This document shows positions 18,464 through 27,595 of a stretch of DNA of 27,862 nt, piece by piece. The notes beneath the pieces were generated by a model. That model did not search any database. It saw only the letters and a program-made list of their open reading frames with translations, and was not told the origin of the DNA. Source of the DNA: Zancudomyces culisetae (lineage: Eukaryota; Kickxellomycota; Harpellomycetes; Harpellales; Legeriomycetaceae); the NCBI GenBank assembly GCA_001969505.1, contig LSSK01000757.1, positions 1-27,862 on the forward strand, read 5' to 3'. Both the position numbers and the translations under genes were made by a program. Positions within the stretch are counted from its first letter, which is position 1; the number at the start of each line of letters is the position of its first letter.

Positions 18464-19574
18464 ATTTTTTGTATCACTGTATTAGCGTTGTACTTTGACA
18501 AGCATTGGGTTCCCTCTCTTTGTTAGCCATTTGCATTTTCCTACTGTGCATTTTGTGTTTGTATCATCTGTTTTGCAATTAATTAATAAGTTATAATGGG
18601 TTTTTACCTGCTAGTAATTGGATACACACGTATCTTTTCATTAATTTGAAAAGCGAAGGAGAGGAGGAGTAACTTTCCCCTCGGGCTTTGAATCATTACT
18701 TCCATAATTAATTCGTATGTGCAACACTGCTACCTCCTTTTTGCTTCCACCACTATTGCCTTTGAAAACTCATCGAAAAAAACGGAAAACAAAAATAAAC
18801 ACAAATCTTGAAACAGCAACTGTCTTTCAATAATATAACCCATTCTTAGTTCTCTAGTGGCTTAAAACGCGATAATCCCCATAATTAGTTACTAACACAC
18901 TTGTAACTACTCCTTGCTTCTCTGAACACTACCCCTGATAAATTTTTTCTCTCGTTTCTGGCACCATTCTGTCTGTTTATTGCAGCTATGCTTAGATCTC
19001 AAGCCCACTTTATACGCTGTTTCATTATGCTCAGCGTTTTTCTGTTTTGTGTGGACGAATTTGCCTTCATATTGATTTAATTGCGTAAGTTTTTATTTTG
19101 CTTTTTCGATGCATCAGAGAATCTGTATCGCTGTTATTAATTTTCGACAATAATCTGTAAAAATTCATAGCATTCAGATGTAACATTGGCTTCTCAAACG
19201 CCAGCTTTTCTCGTTTGCGCAAAGCCATCTAAATCCGGGAAACTAATCTGAATGCATTTTCAACTGGCGAATGGTGTCATTTAGAACATAGATGGCACTT
19301 GCCATTGCGTAACCAAATAATTAAGAGAAAACAGTTGAGTAACTAAAAAATACATGGGGTGTAAAAATTGCCGTCTTTTATGATGCTTTGGGAATTCGCT
19401 GATTATTGTTTTCTATATTCATCTTTGTCCAGCAACCCCCTATATTTCATAATAACTATAAAACATGCTAGTAAATGGACGGATTCGCAATTGACCACCC
19501 TTAAGCTGATCATTAGACTTCGGCTATATTTTTTTTGAAATCAAGCTATGTGAGAGGTCGATTAAATTGTGCTT

Positions 19575-19640
19575 GAAAAAGTGACCTTAGAAAAAGTGAC
19601 CTTAGAAAAAGTGACCTTAGAAAAAGTGACCTTTGAAAAA
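19575..19640. repeat. 15-bp tandem repeat, four copies plus a partial
   Basis: Unit GAAAAAGTGACCTTA at 19575-19589, 19590-19604 and 19605-19619, with a fourth copy 19620-19634 ending in TTT and a partial GAAAAA to 19640. Copies one to three are identical, so the expansion looks recent. It lies in noncoding DNA far from both flanking genes. Confidence 0.95.
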
Positions 19641-19777
19641 TGGATCCTTTGCAAAACAATAAAAAAGATAGTAGTAATCGAAGTACTGTCTAATAGAAAG
19701 CAACAAAGTTAAACCAAACCGACAATATTGATGTAAAGCTGGCTTTGCTATTGCTATTGGTTTTTACATTGGCTTTT

Positions 19778-19785
19778 ACACGTGT
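19778..19785. promoter_or_regulatory. Palindromic E-box ACACGTGT
   Basis: Eight-base palindrome with the CACGTG core recognised by bHLH factors (Cbf1/Pho4 type). The next copy is 147 bp away at 19925. Confidence 0.3.
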
Positions 19786-19897
19786 GTTGGTGCTAACCTT
19801 AGTGAATGAGGAGCAAGATGAGACACATTTTTAGTCCAGCCGAATTATGTATAAACAGATCATTTTCGTGCTTCCCCTTGGTCCCACACAACTAGCA

Positions 19898-20062
19898 TCA
19901 CAATACATGCTCTTGTGATGCAACGACACGTGTCTTCCCTGGCCATAACTTTGTTACATTTATCTCCCACAGAATAGTAGTTCCAGTTTCAAGTACAGAT
20001 CTAATGTATTCACAGTTACCTTGACCAACTAGACAAGGAGATGGTTTGGGTACTGGATCTTT
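19898..20062 (-). pseudogene. Possible decayed coding remnant (54 open codons, no start)
   Basis: An open frame between stops reads KDPVPKPSPCLVGQGNCEYI and later TTILWEINVTKLWPGKTRVV. The composition (Trp, Gly, Pro, Val) is more protein-like than the Lys/Asn/Phe-rich noise of neighbouring noncoding DNA. It has no ATG, no recognised family, and the flanking frames are closed. A chance open stretch of this length is not rare, so confidence is low. Confidence 0.15.
19925..19934. promoter_or_regulatory. Palindromic E-box GACACGTGTC
   Basis: Ten-base perfect palindrome with CACGTG core. It pairs with the ACACGTGT at 19778. The distance to either flanking gene is over 800 bp, so a promoter role is uncertain unless an unrecognised transcript lies here. 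Confidence 0.3.
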
Positions 20063-20731
20063 TTATAACACAGGTTACACGTTATCGATTGGAGAGGAGA
20101 GGTCGATATAACGATGAGAATCTAACACTTACCCCTATGCTGATACGTGCTACAAACAGCAAAGAATTGCGGTTGATTTGTAGAACAGCATATTAAATGT
20201 ATAGTTACAGAGTAATACAAAATACATACTCGCTTAATTCTCCATCTATTATGGGTTTGGAATGCCTAACTAAAAAAAGACACATGTTCAGAAGCGAGAA
20301 ATCGATAAAAGGCGATACTACACAGGCTGGGTACAAGATAAGGATCGCGCTTTAAACTACAGTTGGCGCCTATTATGCTGACCAACAGATTTAGCTTTTA
20401 CGCTGAATGTGACAAAAACGAAAAGACCCAAAGTGTTTAAAAGCGGTTGAAATATGAAGCGACCTTTTAACTGAGCATTTCCCATAACTAGGCCTGTTAT
20501 CATTGTTGATCTATGCTGCAAGTTTAAATTTGGTAATATGCATTTTTGACCATTATAGAAATACATGCGTAAATGTAGTGTGTATACAAACAAAACCTTA
20601 TAATGTAATATCACCTTTTGTTTTTAGATATTTTTTATAATACTGTATTTTTTTGGTATTTGCAACAATGTCAAAACGTACTCCTTATTGGCTAGATAAA
20701 AAATAAAGGTGATACGAACTCAAATAGATCT

Positions 20732-22775
20732 TTATAGTTTAGCTTTGGAGTTGAAGTCACTCTTGGATTTCTCCATATCCCTCAGCGTTCTCCTTAGGAT
20801 TTTACCAGAAGCACTTTTTGGAATGGCATCCAAGATTGTCAGGCCTCCCCTAAGACGTTTGTAGGATGCAACTTGCCCATCCAGCCATTTCCTGATTTCC
20901 TGTGCCTTTTTCAATTTTTCCTCTTCAGTCAAATGAACCAATGAAGGGGAAAGCGCGACAAATGCCTTGGGAAGTTCTGTGCCCTCCTCCTCTACATAAA
21001 TTCCCGTTACCGCCGAATCGACGACATCTGGGTGTAGTAGCAATAGAGCCTCTAGTTCAGCCGGAGGAACCTGTGTTCCTTTGTATTTGATCAGTTCTTT
21101 CTTTCTATCAATGATATAAACATCGCCATCCTTATCTATATACCCAATATCACCGGTGTGCAGAAAACCAGTTTCATCAACCGTGTTTTTTGTTGCTTCC
21201 AGGTTGTTCAAATAGCCTTTCATAACGAATGGGCCTCTGAAGCACAACTCTCCAATTTCATCAACACCCAAATTCTTGTTGTCTTCGTCCACAACTTTAG
21301 CTTCAACATTTGCCATGAGTTTTCCCGAGCACCCCGTTTTTGTACAATCCCTAGTCGATTTTGTAACTGTTGGGCTAGCTTCAGTGAGACCATAGGCGCG
21401 AATCATAGTAATGTTTCTGTACATTTTCTCAAACCTCTTTACAATCTTATCACCCAAAGGAGCAGCACCAGTCGAGATATGTCTCAACGATGATAAATCA
21501 TACTTCTTAACATCGGGATTGTTAAGCAAGATAATAATGATTGGTGGTACCAAATGTGCAATGTTAACCTTGTACTTTTGTACAGCAGAGAAAAACAGGT
21601 TTGGTTCGAATTTCGGGATTACTACTACCCCTACAGCCTAAAATCAAAGAAAAGGATATTGATTGAGAATTAAACGGATTAGCGTAAAGTACAGTACAGA
21701 CATATATCAAATACAGTAGCGGAAAAAAAATAAAATGCTGGTAGAATGTGGTACTTACACTTGATATTCCAACCAATAGGGTATGGGTGAATCCATAGAT
21801 GTGATAAAATGGCAGCACTCCCATAAAAGTGGTCAGTGTGTTATAGTCGCTAAGCCAGCCATCATCAAAGTCAAATATCCTATTCATAAGCTGGTTAGAG
21901 ATCAGATTGTGATGGGTAAGCATCACACCCTTTGACAATCCTAATTTTACGTATTCATTTTTTTTTTGACTCAAGTATAAAGAATCTTCAGTATTAATTA
22001 GTACATTGAAACAAATAAATGGAGAAGGTTTGCCTCAGGAGAAGACATACTACATAGATAATATAGTTCTTGCCCACTGATATATTGCCCCCCCCCCTCC
22101 TCCTCCTCCTCTAAAAAAAAAAAACATCTAAAAGAAAAGATGTATATATCATTTATATCGCTAATACTTACCAGTGGTACCAGATGAATATGAAAGAACG
22201 GCAAGCTTTTCCTTTGCAGCAGACTCTGTGTTTATTGTAAACCTGGTAAATGGCTTTTGACACAAAAAGTCCTCAATGTGTACATATTGGCTTTGTTTGG
22301 TGGGCTCGATATCCACCAACACGATGTTTGTGGCAGGAATGCTCGCTCCTGAATGTTTAATTGCATCGAGAGCGACTGGCAACAAGTGAGATTGGGTAAC
22401 AATGGCTTTTGCGTTTGCGTCCTTGATCTGGTGGGCAAGCTCTCTTTCATTATATGTCGGATTTGCAAGTGTCGCGACACCTCCCATCATTGTTGTGCCT
22501 AGAACTGCGACGGGGTAGTATATGGTGTTTGGGGAAAACACAAGAACCACATCATCAACAGCTAGACTCAGTTTGTTTTGCAGAGCTGATGCAAACTGGT
22601 TGCAGTATTGTTCCAGGGTTTCTAAAGTCAACTCCTTTCCTGTTGGCGCATCACAAATAGCAAACCTTGTTTTTACTGCTCGTTGTGCCTTGAAGTGCTT
22701 GGCCTCGGCAAATATGTGTGTTGCCAAGTCAGAATGCACTACGGGGATATCTGGATACTGTGATTTGAAAATCAT
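20732..22775 (-). CDS. 4-coumarate:CoA-ligase-like acyl-CoA synthetase, probably peroxisomal
   Basis: Three exons: 22775-22172, 21940-21759 and 21637-20732, giving 563 residues. Intron 1 (22171-21941, 231 nt) and intron 2 (21758-21638, 121 nt) both start GTAAGT, end in TTAG/TTTAG and have ACTAAT and GCTAAT branch-like sites. The junctions rebuild SSGTTG/LSKGVMLTHHNL (P-loop, about 197-213) and LLVGISS/AVGVVVIPKFEPN. Later motifs are IRAYGLTEASP, GFLHTGDIGYIDKDGDVYII, DRKKELIKYKG and KSASGKILRR with catalytic Lys541. The enzyme should adenylate a fatty or aromatic carboxylate and load CoA. The C-terminus NSKAKL ends in AKL, a peroxisomal type-1 signal, so beta-oxidation-linked activation in peroxisomes is likely. 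Yarrowia has a family of such peroxisomal ligases. The exact substrate is open. Intron 1 carries a C10 run next to CTC repeats. Confidence 0.95.
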
Positions 22776-23821
22776 TGCTTGTTTTCTTTTTGTATCTCGA
22801 AGGCTTTCTTTGCTTAAACTACCTAGCTGGCTCTTTTAATGGAATTATATATTATGCTCTACCTATCTCTCACCAAAATGTGACAATCAAAGGTGAAAAG
22901 ACAATTTGCAAATGTTTCCTTTATAAATAATGTTTTAAATGTTGTGTTTGAAGGGGAAGGTGCAAACCAATGCAAGCCCGAAATGATAAAAAAAAAATAA
23001 GGAGTAGAGTTTATTTTGTGATAACTCAATCAGAGAACAGCTCAGTTTTCTGTGCACTTTCTCTATCATGAACAGGTGCAATTCCTAATAGTTTAACAAC
23101 TACCAATTCCTTTTGTTATTTCATTTCCGTTTTTTTTTTCTTTTCATTCTGTGCAAATAAACCATCAAAATCACCAGGAATAATACCATTCACCAAAGTT
23201 TTCCATTTTGGGCACACACACACAAAAAAAAAGATAGATGATTCGAATGGAAAAGGACTAAGATTTGGTAACCTGAGTATATGACCAGGGTATCCCAGAT
23301 GCAGGCGGAAACTATCCCTAATATATCGTGTTTCTAATGTTAACTGGTATTTTGTCAAAACCTGAAACACTTTAGGATCATAAAAATAATTTCAGGTGGT
23401 CCATTCACAGATTTTCCTAGCAATTGGTTGTGGGGTGAGTTTTGCTTTTACCTTTACTTTCATTTTCACTATTTTTTGAAAAAAGCACCAACAAAAGTTA
23501 CAGTGTCAACAAGAACGTGATTGAAACAAGCAAATAAAAAAGCAAAAAAATCAATCAATTCCAAAGCACAGATGATAGCAAAGTAAAGTAAAGTAAAGCA
23601 AAGCAAAAAGGGCTTCAAGCAGGGTGATATCGCCACATACAAAAAAAGAAAAGTTAAAGCACAAATCACAAAACACAAAACAATATACATTTCTTTTTTT
23701 TTTTGAAAAAAGACAACAACAAAAAAATAGCGGCAATAGCAGAACTAAAACCTAAATATACAATGGCATGAGATGCCAAAACATAATACAAAATAAAGAA
23801 AAAAGCACTAAAATACAGTCA
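22776..23821. other. CoA-ligase promoter and RasGEF 3' flank
   Basis: 1.05 kb. It contains a 5-bp tandem stretch (AAAGT x3 then AAAGC x2, 23580-23604), a CA microsatellite (about 23214-23223) next to an A-run, and many T/A homopolymers. The open frames seen (60-85 codons) are built from homopolymers and look like noise. No tRNA or repeat element was recognised. Confidence 0.55.
23580..23604. repeat. Short tandem repeat AAAGT/AAAGC
   Basis: Five 5-bp units (three AAAGT, two AAAGC) about 220 bp beyond the RasGEF stop codon. Confidence 0.85.
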
Positions 23822-26418
23822 TCAGAAAGCAGCTCTAGGCTCAACTTTTAGACTCAAGTCATACAGCTTGTTGTCATCATAGTTTTCCTTGTCCCAATAG
23901 CTGATCTGCCTAAGGATGTATTTTTGCAATCCGGGAATAGCCATAGTAAAGTTACCCGAATAGGGGATTTGATATTTCTGAATTTCGGCGATTATTTTGG
24001 CGACCTTGAAGTGTTTGTCAAAATTGATCAGAATAGCTTTTGACCTAATATCGATATCGTCAGTTGAGGGAGACGAAGCACAGACATTCTTTAGCTCTAG
24101 CGGTACTGGTTTTGGTTTTGGTTTAGGGGCTGGTTTGGATGAAGGCATCGGAGATAGAGATTTTAGTTTTGGTAGGACGGGGGTCGTAAGGCGAATGGTA
24201 TCGTGGTAGGAAGTGGTAGGGGATACACCGTTTGTGGGCTCAGGAGTCGCGGAGGCTTGAGTACTTTCAGGAGAGGCGCTGTCTTCTATGGGCTTGTACG
24301 CTTCAGACACGATCTTTCTCCTTCGCATATCCGGGTTTCCGTCGCAAATAAAAGTTAGATCGGTCAGATACAAACCCAAAAATGGCAGTAGAGGAGGCTT
24401 AGATTTTCTTATAACAGCCCTATACCTGGCATAGTTTCTGCTAGGGTCAGTAGCAGCTTGCAGCTTCCGAGCAATGTCCTGGGATCGCTTGGACAACAAA
24501 GCCCAGGTTCTTTTGAGTCTTAGAACGGCAGACGAGTTTAAAGCACCTTGCACAGCCATAACAGCATCGTAATTTTTTATACGAAGACACTCTTTGGCCA
24601 ACTCCAAAAAATACTTAATTACTCTGGCACGCTTCTCAGGGGAGCTTTCATGCAACACCAAAACAGCAACCCACCGTGAAATCTGGTTGCTCCATGTACT
24701 CATTTGCTTGACGTTGATGGCCTTAGAACCTATTTTTTTACCAAATTCATTTCTGAGCAGCTCTATTGGCGAGATTCTGCAATAACACTCGCTCTGAAGA
24801 ATGGTCAGCTGACTTGCTACATCGCTCGGATCGACTTGAGCAATGTGCGATAGATGTTTGTATGCTTCAAACGACAAGTCAATTCCAATTGTCACTCTAA
24901 GCAGCTCTGCTACATCACTGTCTTCTGCATCGGTCGAACTATCGTCGCTAAAATCTGAGCTGTATAACTGTAGCTGTTCGTTCTCACTCCCCGGTTCTCG
25001 CGATGCATTTGACGATGATGAAACTAGACTTGCCTTTCTAAATTTCTGGGCCCTTCGCATTTCCTGTTCTTGCTCTTCTTTATATCGATTCTCTTCAAAT
25101 TTTCTCTCAAGCTATTTTTCCAACAACGTGGTTAGTGTATATCTTACAAACCACTAATTCAAACAAGATAGCAATATGGAAAAAGAGTGTGTAAAAAAAT
25201 ACCATTACAATGTCCCAAATATATGGGAATCAATCTTACCATTTTATCAATTTTGTTAATATACTTTTGGCACTGTTTAGTCGACACAAAACTTTCATCA
25301 ACAATCTCACACAGATGGCTCTGAATTCTTGGTAGACATTCAAAGTCCTCTTCATCAACCCAAAAATGCTCAAGCCATCCTATCAGTGTTTGGAATACCT
25401 TTATCTTTACAGGTATCTGCTTTTTTTCTACCCATATCTTTAATTGGACCTCGTCTAATGATCCTGGTGGAACAATGTTGTGTCTTCTGATCAGTGCTTC
25501 TGTTAACAGCTTTCCATCAGCAAAAACTCTGAATGTTATCATGAATGCATAGTTGAAATCCTCTAATCATTTTAAACCAATTTACTCGTTATATTAGCTT
25601 ATCCTCACTAGAGCCTTGCTTTTCAAATAAAAAACAATAATGAAGCTCAGTTAAACCTCTCCTCAAGTCAAAATTTTATAAAAATATCCTTCAGAATACC
25701 ATAAAAACCTTCAGGTGCAAACTGACTTACCTCTTATTTTCCCTGGTGGTGTTAAATACTCGATTAAAGCATCCCAGGTCCCTCCATTCACATTTCCGTC
25801 CATGTCAAAACTAATATCAAGTTTGTCATACTCTGGTTCCAAAAACCAGGTGCTTTCCGACCTCCTTAACATGTTTGCAATCTCTTCTTGGTTCAATTCA
25901 TCTCCAAAAAACTTTCCCAATAGCCGTTCGCGTTTTTTAAAATAGTTATCCGCTATTTGTCCATCTTCACCACGAATCTCCGGCTCGGTTTCAAAAAACT
26001 TGTTTGATAGCTTGCTAGAAATCTTTCCAAAAAATGGTAGGGAGAACTTTCTCCTTCTGATTCCTTTCTTTTTATTATTAACAGTAAGGTTTTCTCTTGG
26101 ATATTCCATAGACCTCACCTCCCTTCTGGAACGATCTGCATCCCCCATTTGCGTTCCATTTGTATCTTGTATAATCACACCTTCACCAACACTCTGTGTG
26201 TTTTGGCTGGTGGTTCCTGTTTTCCGGTTCGAGCCTTCCAAGTATACCGATGTATCTGCATCATTAGTATCTTCTTCCTCTTCTTTTTCATCCTTCTTCT
26301 CCATTACCGTAGTGTCTGAATCCCTTCTTTCTTTATTTTTCATTTCGTTTTCCACCATTTTGTTGCTGGTACTATCTGTTTCGAATATTGGTGATGCTAT
26401 ATCAATCTCTTCTGGCAT
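23822..26418 (-). CDS. Ras guanine-nucleotide exchange factor (Cdc25-type RasGEF, no SH3)
   Basis: Three exons: 26418-25731, 25562-25240 and 25111-23822, giving 766 residues. Intron 1 (25730-25563) starts GTAAGT and has GCTAATA. Intron 2 (25239-25112) starts GTAAGA, ends AATAG and contains ACTAAC 26 nt upstream. The N-terminal domain begins with VNGGTWDALIEYLTPPGK and crosses intron 1 into DFNYAFMITFRVFADG, the RasGEF-N pattern. The catalytic domain (about 420-760) shows ISPIELLRNEF, SRWVAVLVLHES, ALNSSAVLRLKRTW, FLGLYLTDLTFICDGNPD, KAILINFDKHF and IAEIQKYQIPY. About 96 residues rich in Pro/Ser/Lys (about 599-694) interrupt it between GNPD and LINF. The N-terminus (1-190) is acidic, then basic, and disordered. 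It activates Ras by GDP release. Closest by pattern is yeast Cdc25 or S. pombe Efc25/Ste6; the paralogue is not decided. A stop lies in frame just before the ATG. Confidence 0.94.
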
Positions 26419-27118
26419 TTTCAGCTCGTCATTTATTTATTTGTTTACGCCTTTTTCCTTTTTATTAGCGCCTGAAGGCATGCACATGCGCAATTTGCAA
26501 AATATTTATCGGGTTATAATAATCTCGAAACACTCTTTCCTTTTGTCTCGTTTTTTGTCTTGCTGTTATACTACAGTGGGTGTTGTATATATAATTCAGT
26601 ACATAATCCCACAAGAAGCTCTCAAAGTTGTATATCTCACCACCATAAATTATAAATTAAATTTATACTCACCTTCACACTAAGTATAGCTGGTTAAAAT
26701 TCTCTCTATTCTGTTTATGCATATACGCTTTGTACACTCTGGAAGTATTATTTTGACAGTGCTGTTGAGATATTATTCAAACTTTGTCAAAGTAAAATGA
26801 GCTCGCAGCTATTGTGTATTCACTTCAAATTCAATTTTTGTCTGTGTTCCATACAAAATTATGACTCCCAGCCACACCGTTTATTCTTTGCCTTGTAATC
26901 TTTTTTTTTTTTGCAGATACTTGTATTAGCAAACTTTTGCTTAAGAGTAGTTTTTAGATGTATGTAGTACTTTTAGTTTTTGTAAATGAGGTTGTTATTA
27001 TACTCGTTCACAGATTCGGTCCGTTTCGACTTTGACTTTTCAAGTAGGCTTTACTGGTAATTATTTTTTAAAAAAATAAATTATTAATAGAAGAATAACT
27101 ATAGTATATTTACTACAA

Positions 27119-27125
27119 TAGGGTT
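27119..27125 (-). promoter_or_regulatory. Telobox-like TAGGGTT (AACCCTA on the minus strand)
   Basis: Sequence TAGGGTTTT on the plus strand. Teloboxes bind Myb-type factors such as Tbf1 in yeasts and mark ribosomal-protein or snoRNA promoters in several lineages. A second, longer site lies 330 bp to the right in the opposite orientation. Confidence 0.35.
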
Positions 27126-27447
27126 TTGAATAGCAGCGCTAATACCCAATAGAAAATTCTCATTTTTTTCATGCAATAGAAGACACGTTCTATTCAAAAA
27201 CCTGATTTTTATTTGCTCGTTTATTAAAACTACACTATTTGCGTTTTTTAAACTCAATTTTCAATAAATGCCAAATTCCCAGAAAAACGTAGGCAAACCC
27301 AAATGTTACTTTGAATTTGTCAATGTATTTCAAATTCTTTCTCAATAGTAAATAAACATGCAATATAATTATGTACATTAAATTCCTCTGCGCCTTTATT
27401 TATCATCTCCCCCCTTTAATCTCCTTCCCCTCCCTCCCTCTCCCCTA

Positions 27448-27455
27448 AACCCTAA
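27448..27455 (+). promoter_or_regulatory. Telobox AACCCTAA in a pyrimidine-rich tract
   Basis: CCCCTAAACCCTAAG sits inside a C/T-rich stretch with almost no G. In many yeasts, Tbf1 sites with nearby pyrimidine tracts drive ribosomal-protein or RNA-processing genes. This suggests that a rightward gene of that kind begins past the window end, an inference only. Confidence 0.45.
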
Positions 27456-27542
27456 GCCATACACTTCCCCTTCCATTCATCCCCACAAATTTTCATCAAA
27501 CATATGCTTTGTTGGTTTTTTATTTTGTTTTATTTGAATTAT

Positions 27543-27595
27543 TTTTGAAAACGCAAATTACAATTTAAGAGGTGAATTATATTGCGTTTTCAAAA
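27543..27595. repeat. Perfect 14-bp inverted repeat, 25-nt spacer
   Basis: TTTTGAAAACGCAA at 27543-27556 and its complement TTGCGTTTTCAAAA at 27582-27595. It could form a hairpin in RNA or DNA or be two sites for a dimeric factor. No transposon-like target duplication was seen. Confidence 0.9.

Larger units (their letters stand above)
18274..20731. other. 2.46-kb noncoding region between transporter and CoA ligase
   Basis: The longest gap of the window. It holds the transporter promoter (GATAA-type sites, a TCTCTTTTT-like 8-bp pyrimidine repeat at about 18437-18463, CCTCGG at 18679-18684), a 15-bp tandem repeat (19575-19640), two palindromic E-boxes (19778-19785 and 19925-19934), and a 54-codon minus-strand frame without a start (19898-20062). 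It ends in the 3' flank of the ligase. No tRNA, no long terminal repeat pair and no full gene were recognised. An undetected noncoding RNA or decayed gene could be here. Confidence 0.55.

Noticed and set aside
19575-19640. CRISPR-like repeat
   Set aside because: The 15-bp units abut directly with no spacers; it is a tandem repeat in a eukaryotic spacer.
18274-20731. Solo LTR or transposon relic in the large gap
   Set aside because: No TG...CA-bounded direct repeat, target duplication or transposase/polymerase motif was seen by eye.
24040-24330. RasGEF insertion as an unspliced intron
   Set aside because: No GTAAGT-type donor at the left boundary, length keeps frame and the stretch is fully open, so a translated insertion is simpler.
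26000-26683. 227-codon plus-strand frame
   Set aside because: Antisense to the charged N-terminus of the RasGEF; Ser/Phe/Leu-rich with no family features.
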